The translations under genes and the position numbers were made by a program. 64,000 nt of DNA. Source: Sanderia malayensis. Lineage: Eukaryota; Cnidaria; Scyphozoa; Semaeostomeae; Pelagiidae. Location: contig RQOL01000466.1 of assembly GCA_013076295.1 (NCBI GenBank), forward strand, positions 186,001-250,000. Direction: 5' to 3'. Every line of letters begins with the position of its first letter. Within the stretch, counting starts at the first letter, position 1. Below, piece after piece: positions 48,688 to 60,764 of the stretch. The notes under the pieces are model-generated. The model saw nothing but the letters and a program-made list of their open reading frames with translations. It had not been told where the DNA came from and searched no databases.

Positions 48688-49909
48688 TATAGTAATACTA
48701 ATATTTTGCCACATCCACGTTTTTTTCTTCGTTTTCACTACAACTTTTTTAATTAAATTAAGAAACTTTTAAGAAACTTTTAGAACTAAAATGAGGTCAA
48801 AAATTAAGAAACTTTTACTACTAGGCCTTGAGCCAGGTTTCTTATAAAAAAAAACGTGTATTCTATCTAATAACAAAATAAAATGATAGATAAATCAATA
48901 ATTCCCCACGTAAAGTTTAGACTTCGCGGTTACTCGGCAGCCTTAAAACAACTCAAAGAATTTGTTGGCCCCAAAGAGTGGCATTCTCTTTTCTAAAAAT
49001 TGTTGAATGGGCCCAAAAATTTGGGAATTTTCTGATTTTTCACATTGTTATGCGCTTTTCTCAACCGCGTGATAACAAAAGTTGTGTCATTTTTTTGTCT
49101 TACTTTTAATAGTATACCTGCAAAAAAGTATAAAATCTCAACAATGACTTGGCGTTTCAAAAACATGAAAATAAATTGCTGAATGACATTCTCTTTGACC
49201 CTGATTTAAAAACACCTGTTGTACTTGCTGGAACTGTTATCAAAACTGCTGAAACAACATTGTAAATGCCATAAGCTTTCTTTTTGTTAAATGATGGTAA
49301 AGGATAAAGTTGAATGAATATAAAAGGACGTACACAATTAATGACCTGGCTATAACATATTATCTGTTTGGGATAATGATGAATATAAATTAAATTGACA
49401 GGTTATAACAGCCACCAAAAGGGAAAGCTTAAAGAAGCAAATAATTGGACTACAAAGCAGTTCAACGGAGTAGATGATTTGTCATATTCATAAATAATTA
49501 AATCTTTCATTCAGGACTTTTGAGTAAACAGAAAAAGTTACTTGAACAAGATTAGAAAATGTGTATATGTTCGCATATGACTTAAACGACTTAAAATATA
49601 CAGAAAAATAAAAACAAAACGATAAAACAACAGCCACTCCAATTCATTTTAGAATATTTTCATGCAAGCCACTAACACTTTAAGGCCCTGTTACACAACA
49701 AGAGATTCTTAAATTGGCGAATAAAATCAAAATCAAAATCAGTTTGATTTAATTCCGAATATCTCCGAATCTTAAAAATCTGACGACAAACAATATTCGT
49801 GTGTTTTGAGGCAAAATTTGATGCACAGTTTGCTGCTTTTACAAATGCGAAAACGTAGGAAAAGGATGAAAAACTGCCATTGCAGTAATAGTACTGAATA
49901 CTTCAGTTA

Positions 49910-50153
49910 CACGCTTTTTTTTATAAGGAACCTAGCTCGGGCCTAGTTCTTTAAGTTCCTTATTTTGAGACCTCTTTTGACCACTTTGTAGTTCTAAAAG
50001 TTCCTTCCTAATTGTAAATTGTGCGGAAATATAAATATATTCAAAATTAAAAAGTTCCTTAGTGATTTGGCCTTTAGTAGTAAAAGTTCCTTAAGTTTTT
50101 TGACCTTCTACATGTAGGTTCCTTATAAACGGTTCCTTATAAAAAAAAGCGTG
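49910..50153. mobile_element. Intact TA-flanked foldback MITE, 244 bp
   Basis: Begins CACGCTTTTTTTTATAAGGA and ends with the inverted form; TA at 49908-49909 and 50154-50155. It is the unoccupied relative of the copy at 22948-23570 and shows the uninterrupted target of the MITE inserted there. Confidence 0.9.
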
Positions 50154-50886
50154 TATGCCACAGAAATAAAAAAAAGCGACAAAAATATTGATCAACACAT
50201 TATTTGACAAAACATAACAATTGAGTTCACCAGATATATACAGGAGAAATGAGCTTGAATGATATTGAATCATGGGGTATATTTAAGAATTAAATACTGC
50301 CTTAATGATACGAAACCAGAAAAGATGATTCCATTTGGAAATCATGAAGCAAATCTAGTCTCTTACTTTGTACAGGTGGACACATGACGCTTGCTGCCAA
50401 TTTAAACTTCTGAAATTTCTTCAAGATGCATCACTGCTGTACCACATATTTGTCATTTACAAGTTAAAGTTGTAAAAATGTGACAAGTTAAGTAATTAAA
50501 ATAAGCGTGGTGTTATTAGGAGCAGCTGTTCGGGCAACAGCCGTGGCCATATTACTGAAACAAATATAAAACATGAGAGAAATGAATCTGTCAGCCAAAA
50601 ACTTGCGAAATGAAAGACAAAGACTGTGGCAGTTTCAAGCAGTCAGGTGCATTCCACAATAGAACTCTCCCGACATTAAGCAAATTTGCCGAACGATGAG
50701 GATGCCAAACTTGGTAATTTACTGCCGAGGTGATAATCAGTTTAAAAACAAAAACAGCCAGCACATTTTGCTCATTCAACATCTTCTGTGCGAAAGAAGT
50801 CAGGCAAGAGTTGAAAAAGGTCTCAGCCAGCAAGCAAAAGTCTAAAAACAAGAAGATAAAGAAAAAACGGGCAAAACGCAATTGAC

Positions 50887-52227
50887 ATGGGAAGCTCTGG
50901 CGACTATGCTGTTGTTGGTCTGCTATCTGCTGCGTCGTTGTTATCGTTCGTGGGCAGTGTATCGATTATTGTAGCTGCTGTAATAAATAAGAAGCTACGC
51001 GGATACACGCATATTCTCATAATCAACCAAGCGGCGGCTGACATGCTCTTGTCATCAATTTCGATTCCGTTGAGAACTCTACGACTGGCAGTGAAGGGTG
51101 AAATCTTCGACTCTAAAATCATCTCCTCAAGAGCTTACTGCAAGCAAACGACATTCATGTCGATATTTCTCTTCGGAGCGTCAGTGTTGAGTTTGTTCCT
51201 CCTGACTTTGGACAGATTTCTCGGCATTCGTTTCCCAATTCAATACAAATACAAGTGCAAAAAGCGCTATGTTTGGTGGAGCATCGTGATATCGTGGCTG
51301 TTAGCCTTCGTGATCGGTTTCTGTCCGTTGCTATTCACGCAGCTACAAAGCAAACTGAACCTGCACTCTTCTGACACGGCATGCGTGTACGGCACGGTAA
51401 TTACACTGGGCTACATGATATTTGTTAACATTTCAACCCTGTATCTACCGCTGTTAACCATGGTGCTGATGTATCTATTGATCATCCAAAAAGTTCACAA
51501 GTCCTGGAGAGTGTTCACAAAGCGTGGATCGAAACATGATCGCAAAATGCGACGTGCAAGTGTTGTCGACCCAAATCTGTTCCGAAAGAAAGAAATCAAG
51601 CTAGCTAGAGGCATCTTCTGCATATTGTTCACCCATATCATCTGTTTAACCCCAATTGCCGTCATCGATTGGATGTACACGTTCAGTGGCATCAAATCAC
51701 CCGTGGTACTGATCAAAATCTGCCTCGTTCTGACGTATGCCAACGCAGTCGCTGACCCAATAATCTATGCAGCATTCAGCCAAGAGTACAAGCGTGCATT
51801 CTGGCGCCTGCTCACATGCAAAAGCGGAGGACAACGGAATCAGTATGTCAACACAACAACAGCATCACACGCAAACACCAGTAATCCTACTGCCGTTGCA
51901 ACTATATGCGCAAAAGAGGCTCCAAAGAAAACAATAAGGTCAAACACATCAATTGTGCTTGCAAAAGTAGACATTATTGATAAGCGGGTATCTGATACTA
52001 TTAATGACAATACGTTACAAGTATCTGACCCCAGAAATAGTTCTTCACAAATATCAAACACTGGTCACGATAACTATGCCTTACAAGTTTGTGACTGTGA
52101 TATTATTATCGAGAGTCCTGCACAAGTACTTAGAAATAAAAGTATTAGCGGTACTTTACAAGTACCTGGCACTAATGTAGATAATGGCCAAGCACTTGAC
52201 AATGCCAATTTTGATACTGCCTTTTGA
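50887..52227 (+). CDS. Class A (rhodopsin-type) GPCR 2, intronless
   Basis: Single exon, 446 residues with seven hydrophobic segments. TM1 carries GSVSIIVA; TM2 NQAAADM with Asp52; Cys85 opens TM3; DRF at 109-111 replaces DRY; the second loop has the partner Cys (TACVYG); TM6 starts after RKKEIKLARG; TM7 has DPIIY in place of NPxxY. The cytoplasmic tail is long (~140 residues), disordered, and repeats a TLQV/ALQV motif with Asp- and Asn-rich spacers. Related to GPCR 1 at 44882 (NKKLRGYTH loop). Orphan receptor, ligand and G protein unknown. The atypical DRF and DPxxY are still seen in working class A receptors, so I do not infer loss of function. Confidence 0.88.
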   Translation: MGSSGDYAVVGLLSAASLLSFVGSVSIIVAAVINKKLRGYTHILIINQAAADMLLSSISIPLRTLRLAVKGEIFDSKIISSRAYCKQTTFMSIFLFGASVLSLFLLTLDRFLGIRFPIQYKYKCKKRYVWWSIVISWLLAFVIGFCPLLFTQLQSKLNLHSSDTACVYGTVITLGYMIFVNISTLYLPLLTMVLMYLLIIQKVHKSWRVFTKRGSKHDRKMRRASVVDPNLFRKKEIKLARGIFCILFTHIICLTPIAVIDWMYTFSGIKSPVVLIKICLVLTYANAVADPIIYAAFSQEYKRAFWRLLTCKSGGQRNQYVNTTTASHANTSNPTAVATICAKEAPKKTIRSNTSIVLAKVDIIDKRVSDTINDNTLQVSDPRNSSSQISNTGHDNYALQVCDCDIIIESPAQVLRNKSISGTLQVPGTNVDNGQALDNANFDTAF

Positions 52228-53384
52228 ATTGAGATAACAATGGGGCAGATGACAGCAAAAGACCGAAGCGATGTTTTATTAAGTTCTGTAAATAATTAAA
52301 GTCTTCCACCCATGTTCTGTAAATAATTAAACTTTTCCATCCACACGTTGGGGTGGGAGTAGGTATGGAAGGCAAACGTGTAAATGAGGGCAAAGGAAGC
52401 AAGAAATAAAGTATAAATGTGTGATATAATAATTAATAAGTATATGTAAGAGGAAATTGTGGGAAAAAACCTACTCATTTCATTCATTCCGTGAGTTTCT
52501 GCAATCTTTTTTCGTGAAATATCTATCTGATCCCACAAATACCTCAAAAACTAGCAAACTACTGTCAACACAGATGATGTCCAAATGGAATAAACATTTA
52601 AGCGTTGCATTCATATATTGAATAACAAATAAGACTAAACAAAAACAAGGAGTGGCGAATGTATAAACAATACATAGAATTCATTGCTTACGCACCAACA
52701 GTTTTACTGTACTGTGTAAAATGCCATTGCGATAATTATGGAAAGAGAAAAGTAAAAGAAAAATATTAGCACTTTGAGTCGTAACATCAAACTGCTATTG
52801 CTTGATGGTGTTTGAATCATATCGACAAAAACACAAATAAAATATTGCAAAATGGAGAGCCCAACCAAAGCTTGCAACATCAAATGCATGCAAAAAAGCT
52901 GGCAAAACATAAAACACATTGACTGAAACCTCCTTAATTCTTTACGAGAATTGAGTACTTAAAAATTAAGTTTTGGAGTACCAACAGTTTTACGTATAAA
53001 ATGCCATTGCGATAAGTGGCAGAAAATTGGTGGTGGCAGAAAATTTCGAAGAAGATCGACCTTTTGCAATGTCAAACAAGCTTCGTGCATTTGACTTCTC
53101 TTGGCTTCCAAAACATCTCGTTTACAACATAAGCACCCTTTGGGCTGTTTAGCCACTCTGATAATAGTGTTTAACCAAAGAAAGGACTGACTCTTTTTTC
53201 TTACTATATTCTCTAATATAGGAGGATATATAAATTCCCACTTCGGAAAATGACGTCATATTACCTAACATAAAAACTTTCAACTCGCACAACTGACTTT
53301 TAACTGGCTAAAATAATCAAGAAAGAAGAGATTAGTTATCCCATCCACATGTAAGTTGACGTAATCAGTTTAAAAGCCCGTTTA

Positions 53385-53713
53385 TACTCTTTTTTCTAAA
53401 AGAACCAATAATTTTTGCCGAGGCTCGATGTTCTTAATTTTTTCCATAATTTGAGGCTGAATGTTCTTAAGTGTTCTTATTTTAGGAGTGATATTTTCCT
53501 AAAATATATGTGAAACTACATACAGTACAATACAATTTTGTTTAGAATTAGCATGGTATTGTTTTGTTGAAGTGAAAAAATTCAAAAATCACTTTTTGTT
53601 TCTTTTTTAATTTTTCATCCGAGGCTGAGCAAGTTCTAAACTTGTTCTTATTTTCTTGGGAAATCGAGCCTCAGTGTTCTCATAAAGTGTGTTCTTATAA
53701 AAGAAAAAGAGTG
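53385..53713. mobile_element. TA-flanked foldback MITE, 329 bp
   Basis: Left TATACTCTTTTTTTCTAAAAG, right inverted CACTCTTTTTCTTTTATAAG; inner GAGGCTCGATGTTCTTA-type repeats face each other. Same sub-family as 48279-48687. Confidence 0.75.
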
Positions 53714-54116
53714 TATATGAACAATATGATCGCACCTTCCAGCCTGTGGTGGTCTGATAAATGGGATAAAATCATGAAATGTGAATCAGAAAAATGCAAA
53801 TTTCATCCCTCTTTCCACCTTATAATACTACCACGTTCTCACCTTCTTCTTAAAATTAAAATACAACTTTGTATTTCTGTAACATTGACTTTTTGAAATT
53901 TAAATCCTGTAATTGGTAATTTTCGGATTTGCATAAGTAAGGACGTGCCATGCAGCTGACGTATGCACCCCGAATTGATAATAATAATAATGATGTAAGA
54001 TTTACCGAGAGTTCATCTGAGTTTATTTATTCGTTTCATTCCCTATACCGTGTCTTGTTTTCAACAACTTAATTTCTTCATGAATTATTTTCCTTAATTT
54101 TCATCTTAATAAGCTA

Positions 54117-54475
54117 CTCTTAGGTGCCTAATTGCCGGGGGGTCCCAATTAGCGGAGGGGGGTTGGATATTTTGTTGAAAATTAATTGCCGGGGCGTCCC
54201 AATTAGCGGGGGGGGAGGTTGGATTTTTGTTGAATTTATTTCAAAGTTGTTCTCCTTCCCCAGACTCAATTTTTATCTTATTTTGTCTATGCAAGACTGG
54301 TATCTATTTATTTTGTGATTTTGAATACTCTGGTATGAATTTTCAATACGCGTCACTTACGCGAAGTTGAAAAATTTAATAAGCGGGGGGGGGGGGGTCC
54401 TAATAAGAGCGGGGGTGGGTTGGAAAATTTTCAAAAATTAATTAGCGGGGGGGACGGCAATTGGGCACCTAAGAG
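54117..54475. mobile_element. TA-flanked MITE with CTCTTAGGTGCC ends
   Basis: CTCTTAGGTGCCTAATTGCC at the left and CTCTTAGGTGCCCAATTGCC inverted at the right (one mismatch), TA on both sides. Sub-terminal AATTAGCGGGGG motifs repeat inside. Non-coding. Confidence 0.85.
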
Positions 54476-54599
54476 TATGACGCACTGCCTCTTCTAATGA
54501 GACATGGCAGCAGCAACAAAACAGAACTAAACTAATTTAAACAACACTAAATTAAAACTTGTGCATAAAAAAGAAAATACATATGGTGTAAGAAACATC

Positions 54600-54830
54600 C
54601 AGCTTAAACTTTAGCAGCATGGTTTTTAGTTTTAGCATCAATTAGGAAACTCGCAAGGGCATGGATAACATTTATGTCATCGCTACTTATAACATTAGAA
54701 AATTGTAGGTTTGCGAACAGATATTCAATCTTTGTTGTAGTCATTAGAGTGGGCCTTAGAATAGCACAAGGTGGACATGTTGTTAGGAGAAGGTTTTCAA
54801 TTTGATTCAGTGAAGTGAGCACATTTTACA
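54600..54830 (-). pseudogene. Probable LINE ORF2 C-terminal remnant
   Basis: The minus strand reads CAHFTES, then IENLLLTTCPPCAILRPTL, resembling the Cys/His tail of non-LTR retrotransposon ORF2 (C..C..E..eHhLL.Cp.y...R..L). It is short and frameshifted. The match is by eye and could be chance. Confidence 0.45.
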
Positions 54831-55187
54831 TACAAACACGTTCATGAGTTAATGGAGCTCTTCGTGTCTTCCAACCTCAATCAGAATTTTATCAATCTGT
54901 TATATTTGTATTTGTTACCATTGGTAATTAAAGCAAAATAAACTAATAATAAAATGGGTAAGTTGAAGTTTTTATTTCAGACTTAACCAACCAAATTAAT
55001 AAATTTAAATAAATGAGTAAAAATAAACTATCCAATCCAATCAGTGATTCTTTACTTGAATCTGAATCTGAAACTACATATCATCACCCTCCCCCCTTTC
55101 CTTCTCCACGTGGTGTGGTTGATTGGGAAAGTATTATAAGTAAATGGCGACAACAAGTATCATAACAAAAAGAACTATACAGCAAAT

Positions 55188-56865
55188 ATGACTTCTGAAT
55201 TTGATCCACCAAAATGCGTTTCAGGTAAGATGAAAGAACGAAAATGCGTGCAGGTAATTTAAAACAGAGCACAGTAGCATATTATATGCAAAGGTTTGAC
55301 ACCACTTAGGCCTCCTGCCTTTCTCAAGCATGAACCTTCAATCGATCGATCTCTCTCCACCACGACCATTGTTTTGTTAAAGATTACAAAAATAATAGAA
55401 ATAATGTTTTTGTGTCGACTGTGTTCATTGCCCGATGTAAAAAACACCATCATCAATTTGGGTCTTTATCAGTTTCATTTTATTGGTATAAACCAGACCA
55501 CAGATTTATATATTATGCATTTATTCCAGGCATGACGTCATTAGACAAAAGCGCATTTGAAAGGAAAATTATCATACCGGCATTGAAGGTGAATGCCATT
55601 CATTGCCATAAGATGAAGAAGGGATTATCTAGAATAATTCTAAAACAGCCAAGAGTAAAGTTTATCATGCCTGATGATACAGATAAATCTAAAAGAAACA
55701 TATTACTTAACTTTCATATTAAGGAGTTAAATGATTTAACAGGAGAAGAAAGGAGAATAGTGGAAGAAACAAAAGCAGTTTTCATATCATACGAGTTCCT
55801 CTGCACCTATGAATATTATACAGCTGATCAAGTACTACATGCTGTAATGCCAAATGAAATTGAAGTAACAACTGCATTTGAAACTATTGGTCACATTGCA
55901 CACTTGAATCTCAGAGACTCTCAACTTCCATATAAAAATATTATAGGTTGGTGAAAATTTAATTTGAATTCATGTTATTTGTCCAATGAAGTGTGGTCCC
56001 AATAAATTAAGTGTACTTAATTTTTTCTTTCTTAGGGCAAGTGATCTTGGACAAGAATCCATGCATTAAAACTGTTGTCAATAAAACCAATTCTATTGAT
56101 GAAGTTTTTCGATTTTTCCGTATGGAGTTAATTGCTGGAGAAGAAAAAATGTATGCTAGTTTGAAAGAGCATGACTGCAGATTTGAATTTGATTTCTCAA
56201 AGGTTTATTGGAACTCACGTTTACAGACAGAGCACAAGCGAATTATAGACATGTTAAGTGGAGAGGATATAGTTTGTGATGTGTTTGCTGGTGTGGGGCC
56301 ATTTGCAATACCAGCAGCAAAGAAAGGTTGCAAAGTTTATGCAAATGACTTGAATCCAGAATCATACAAGGCATTGATGCACAATGCAAAAATAAACAAA
56401 GTTGAAAAGAACCTATTTGCTTACAATATGGATGGAAGAGATTTTCTGAGAGATTTTTTTGTAAACAAATCCAGAAATGAGTTGGATGCATTGAAAGCGA
56501 AGGAAAATCAACCCAAGTTACATGTAATTATGAATTTGCCAGCAATAGCTGTTGAGTTTTTGGATGTTTTTAGGGAACTGTTGGAGATGAGTATTCCAGT
56601 TAAATCAACAAAAATATATTGTTATTGTTTCACAAAGTCAGAAACTCCATCTGAACATGCAAGAGAGAAAGTAGAAGAGATATTGAAAATGAAATTACCT
56701 GATGCAGAAGTACATGATGTCAGAAATGTTGCACCAAAAAAGTCCATGATGTGTGTTACTTTTGAATTAAATTTCAAAAGTATTAACAAACTAGTTCATA
56801 ATGGCACTGGGCAAAAAGACATGGAAAATCGTGGCACAAAGAGAACAATAGATGAAGCTTTATAG
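55188..56865 (+). CDS. TRMT5: TRMT5: tRNA (guanine-37-N1)-methyltransferase
   Basis: Exons 55188-55224, 55530-55946 and 56036-56865; both introns are phase 1; 427 residues. It transfers a methyl group from S-adenosylmethionine to N1 of guanine 37 next to the tRNA anticodon, which prevents frameshifting; the animal enzyme acts in cytosol/nucleus and mitochondria. Diagnostic stretches: MTSLDKSAFERK, IGHIAHLNLRDSQLPYKNIIG, FDFSKVYWNSRLQTEH, the SAM site DVFAGVGPFAIPAAKKG (from about residue 233) with NDLNPES, and the catalytic-side NLPA at about residue 318. RNVAPKKSMMCVTF ends the fold. The first exon was chosen because DPPKCVSG joins MTSLD in phase and matches the vertebrate N-terminal segment. 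The mitochondrial leader, if any, is not visible. Full-length and intact. Converges with the minus-strand gene ending at 57274. Confidence 0.93.
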
Positions 56866-57273
56866 CTATTGCAAGAAAAAAGTACCAGTTTATATTATTC
56901 AGGTTTTGCCTGTTTGTTATAGCGTTGGTCACATACCATACTGTAAAAATACTGTAAGAAAAGGTTTTAAGAAAAAATATTTCCAAGGATTAGAATTTCA
57001 ATGCCAATCCCTAGATGGTATTAATTTCACAATTTCTATAATTGAATTACTTTTTGAGGCCCCATCTTTGAGATGCCCCAAATTATTTGAGACTCATCTG
57101 GCACAATTGAGAGGAAAGTATCAAGTTTATTTTTGGCCACACTGACATCCACTTCAATCATTTCTCTAATGTGTTTGGGAAGTACATTGAACAATAGAGA
57201 ACCACGAATATGTAGACTTCCCTCTTTTAGACTCCTGATGACAGGTTTCAAATACCTTTCATGTGTCTACTTG
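56866..57273. other. Convergent 3' region between TRMT5 and the type I membrane protein gene
   Basis: About 400 bp between two stop codons that face each other. No exon is supported. Confidence 0.5.
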
Positions 57274-59486
57274 TCAACTGCTGTGCTCATACTTGGCATT
57301 TATTGAAACCACATATTTGAAAGCCAATGGAACTAGGCAAGTCAAAGTGAAAACAAATAGAAATATAGAACAACAGACCATTTTCCATGAGTTTGCTGAT
57401 AACCCTGCATGAAGAGTTTCAAGTACTAAAATGGAAAAAATATTTATGATTAACATAATGTTATAAACAACAGGTATTGTGCAGTAAGGATTATTTGTGC
57501 ATAACAAAAAGCCTCATAAAATGATAGTGTCTGGGAAAAGAAGATACTGGTGCTATGGATTGACATCATAAAAACGTGAATCTAAAATACCAATTTTATG
57601 TAGCATCTTTTGATACAAATGCACATTTATCAATACAATTACCTAAATTAAAAACCACTGGATCTTTTAATCTGTCTGAATTCCAAGGAAATCCAGTCCT
57701 GTGAGCAGTTATTTCTATGAAATATCCCTTCAACAAAATGCGAAGGAATAATCAAAAAAAGTTATCAAGAGCATTACAAAAACATGAACAGCATGCCACT
57801 AACTCCTAGAAATCTGCAACAGCAGAAAAAGGTCTTTGGGACACTGAGACAAAATTATAATAAAGGCTATCAACACAAAAATTTCCCTTTTGTGGGGTTT
57901 ATTCACCCCCTACTCCCCCTCAAACAATTTTGTTCTCAATACCCCCCCCCCTTTGATCATCTTACAAAAAGAATTTTGTTGGTATTCTATAAGGACCATC
58001 AACATTGTATGGGGGAGGAGGGGGATGAAGGATACTTACAAAACGTGTGAAAACTTGTCCAAGGATTTTTGTCCTGTGGCTCTCAACAATTAGGTGAATT
58101 TATACATGACTTAAAAGTATTACTTAATGAAAGCAATGTAAATGCATAAGCTATGTACCTCAGCATTTTCTTTGGTGGAAAAGATAGTTTTCTCAATATC
58201 AAGAAGATGTCTTGACTTGAATGAAGAACTCTGATCTGCATGAATAACTTTAATTACAAAATCCGTTGGCACCTGCAAAAAATGTTTTCATATTCTAAGA
58301 GATATAATTTGCCCAGTCCGCATTCCATGTTGATCTTATGCTGGACATTTTTTCAGCATTGCCATTACGCCATAACAGGGTTGACCTAAAAAGGGTGGGT
58401 CCAGAAGTGTGCTGCACTGCATTAGCATGCTTCTGGCAATCACACTGTGCAAAACAGGATTTCCAAACCTTTTCAGAATGGTCTTGATATTATTATTCGA
58501 TTAAAACGAAATCAGTTGAATTAACATGTTATCTCTGTTCACATTTATTTTTATTCTTAATAACCAGCAAAAATAAAGTCTTAATTATTGGTTCGGTTTC
58601 TGTGTTGGGTATTACTTCCTTTTTAACTGCATTTTTCTTAGAATGCATAACCCTAAGCTTTCACACTAAGATTAATCTTCTTCATACAAAGTGAAACAAA
58701 ACTTACAGTAGATGGGTACGATATTCTGGCTTCATAGGAAGAATCTTTATGAAGATTAGTTGCTTTGTATAAACCAACTTCTGCATTGTGCAACACCTAA
58801 ACATCAAAGTATATAACATTCACTTTTTATTATGCTGTGATAGCCAGTATGGAAAGAAATAAACAAAAATGGGACATGTCCACAATTAATACATTGTGCC
58901 CACATTTAATATTTTGTGCGCACCTCATGCACATGTAAGAAAAAAATCAACTGATTGTTGTTGTTCAACTGATTTTGCTGTTCATTTTCTGTTTTGTGTT
59001 TTTCACTTTGCATTTTGTGGAATGAAGAATCCAATAAACAAAATACAAGCTGCAGCATAACTAAAAAGTCAAGTGGCACTAAAGGTTGAACCACACCCTT
59101 TCTACATGAAACCACGCCCCTTTCTGCACAAATTCGTCATTTGGTGACTTGCAAAGAAAACAGAGATTCCATATTGGTGTGGCAGGGATAAATGTAACAA
59201 AGTTCGGAAAGAGCGAGATAAAATTATATACTTACTTCATTGACCAAAGATTGCCCAGGACTGATTCTGATTAGATGGAAAAAATTAAGACAAATGATAT
59301 TAAGACAACACTCAAGAAATTTAGTCCATATGAAACAAAGTATTCGAAGTGAGATATACAAAAAGCTTATTCAATTAACTCTTACTTCTTTATAGGGGGT
59401 TGTCCATGGCAGATCTTTGCAAAAACGTGAATAAAAATAAAAACCCAGGCTGAAATGGCATCTCTGTGCGATATCAACATGTTCAT
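57274..59486 (-). CDS. Small type I membrane protein, family not recognised
   Basis: Minus-strand exons: 59486-59386, 59266-59236, 58796-58707, 58272-58159, 57727-57643, 57425-57274. All phases agree and give 190 residues. A signal peptide (ISAWVFIFIHVFAKICHG) opens the protein. The lumenal/extracellular part is about 120 residues (YKATNLHKDSSYEARISYPS, FVIKVIHADQSS, LLDIEKTIFSTKENAE, YFIEITAHRTGFPWNSD, VLETLHAG), likely a beta-rich domain. One membrane segment near the C-terminus (MVCCSIFLFVFTLTCLVPLAF) is followed by a short tail. I do not recognise the family. Consistent phases across five introns argue that the gene is real and intact. It has no cysteine pair in the ectodomain, unlike most extracellular receptors, and the tail lacks an obvious ER-retrieval motif. 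Confidence 0.7.
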
Positions 59487-60764
59487 GGCCATCCAAAATC
59501 AAATCTGAATTCAATTCAATTCACTACAATTCAAATTGAGCTGTTTGTTCCGCTAATGACAAAGTTCGTGAAGCAAAATCTACAGGGAGACTAAAAGATA
59601 TTCACGTAAATTCTCTGATACTAACTTGGCCAATAAACAAACCCACTGCCACTTTGGAAGAACATTTTACCCTCAACATAAGACGCTTCTTCGATATGTT
59701 GACTACCTACCTGTATCCATGATGCATAAGTAGATAGTCTGTCCTGGATCAGGGTCCTTTGTGTGCAACTGGGCGGGTTTGTTACTTTGCGACATTGATC
59801 AAAAATATCATTGTCCATCTACTAAAATCCAGTTTCACAACCATTCTCAGGGGGAATTGATTAAGGCCTACGATATGACATCTCAATGAGGGACTTCGGG
59901 CAGAGGTAGAAATGCGTGGTTGTTAATGCTAGAGTATCATCTCCCTACTAAAAACTACTAAAGATTGATTCCATCAATGAAGTCATGTCATTGATGAAAT
60001 AAATGGAGAAAAGCAAGAAAATAAAATTTCATCCATGTATTCTGTATTCTGAGCGTAAAAGTTTTACCCTGCTAGTCTTCTCTTCAATTCAAACAGTTGC
60101 ATAAAAGAGCTTGTTGCAAAGAAACATAATCACAGCTGCAGCACAACTACTGAAAGAACAGCCGTCATTGGCATCCATGGTTCAAGATCAAGAGTACACA
60201 GTATGGGTTGGTTTTGAAAGCTTTGCTGATGCTAACATAAATAACAGCTCTAGTATCATCTGACAACAACGGTATATAATTAAATTTATTGTTTTGGTTT
60301 CAATTGTTATTTGTTTTTTACAATGTGTTTGATTGAATGGTTGATTGGCAAATACATTTGCAATCTTTGCACCTCTTGACTTCATTTCGTCTCGCTTGGA
60401 ATTGTCGAAATTTGGCAGCTATTTTCTCTTCGCACTTTTTGTGACAAGTCTGGACTGCGCGTACCACTATATTTTGAATGCGTTGAATAAGTATTTTGAA
60501 TAAGTTCATATAGTACTGGCACTTTGGCATGAAAGGAGTGGTAAACCAAATAGTAGCTCACCAAAGTAGTAATACAGGAACTATTAGCATTGCTTGTGAT
60601 GTGATAACAAATTGTATATTTATGCATACCATAGTCACTGTCCATAGTCCTCCCTTTTATTGACTACTATGGTTTTTGCCACACACGAATGTCGGTACTG
60701 TACACACCATAAAACAATATAGACAGTATTAGATATCTTTGTGGCTTATTTCCTTACACGCACT
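59487..60764. other. Intergenic stretch between type I membrane protein and GPCR 3
   Basis: Short minus-strand reading frames occur at 59621-59818 and 60318-60530. The first ends in a donor-like CAG|GTAGGT, the second contains KKCEEKIAAKFRQFQARRNEVKR. Neither can be joined in phase to a neighbouring gene or matched to a family, so none is called. Confidence 0.35.

Larger units (their letters stand above)
46959..48858. mobile_element. TA-flanked foldback element carrying two inserted MITEs
   Basis: Ends are CACGCTTTTTTTTATAAGAA and its inverted copy with AACGTG; TA at 46957-46958 and 48859-48860. Inner sub-repeats of AAGAAACTTTTAGAACTA face each other. Most of its 1.9 kb is filled by a Harbinger-like MITE (47193-48275) and another family member (48279-48687). 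Confidence 0.8.
45935..50886. other. Gene-free stretch between GPCR 1 and GPCR 2, packed with MITEs
   Basis: Contains a short TTAATTAATAAT tract at about 46080-46120, a nested set of elements at 46959-48858, and a foldback MITE at 49910-50153. No host coding exon is supported. Confidence 0.55.
52228..55187. other. Gene-free stretch between GPCR 2 and TRMT5
   Basis: Contains two MITEs (53385-53713 and 54117-54475) and a LINE tail remnant (54600-54830). Otherwise AT-rich with no supported exon. Confidence 0.5.

Noticed and set aside
59621..59818. Minus-strand frame starting MDNDIFDQCRK and ending at a donor-like site
   Set aside because: The donor phase (0) does not match the next available exon, and the downstream gene already has its own start with a signal peptide.
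60318..60645. Minus-strand frame with KKCEEKIAAKFRQFQARRNE
   Set aside because: Looks helical and charged but could not be joined to any exon or family.
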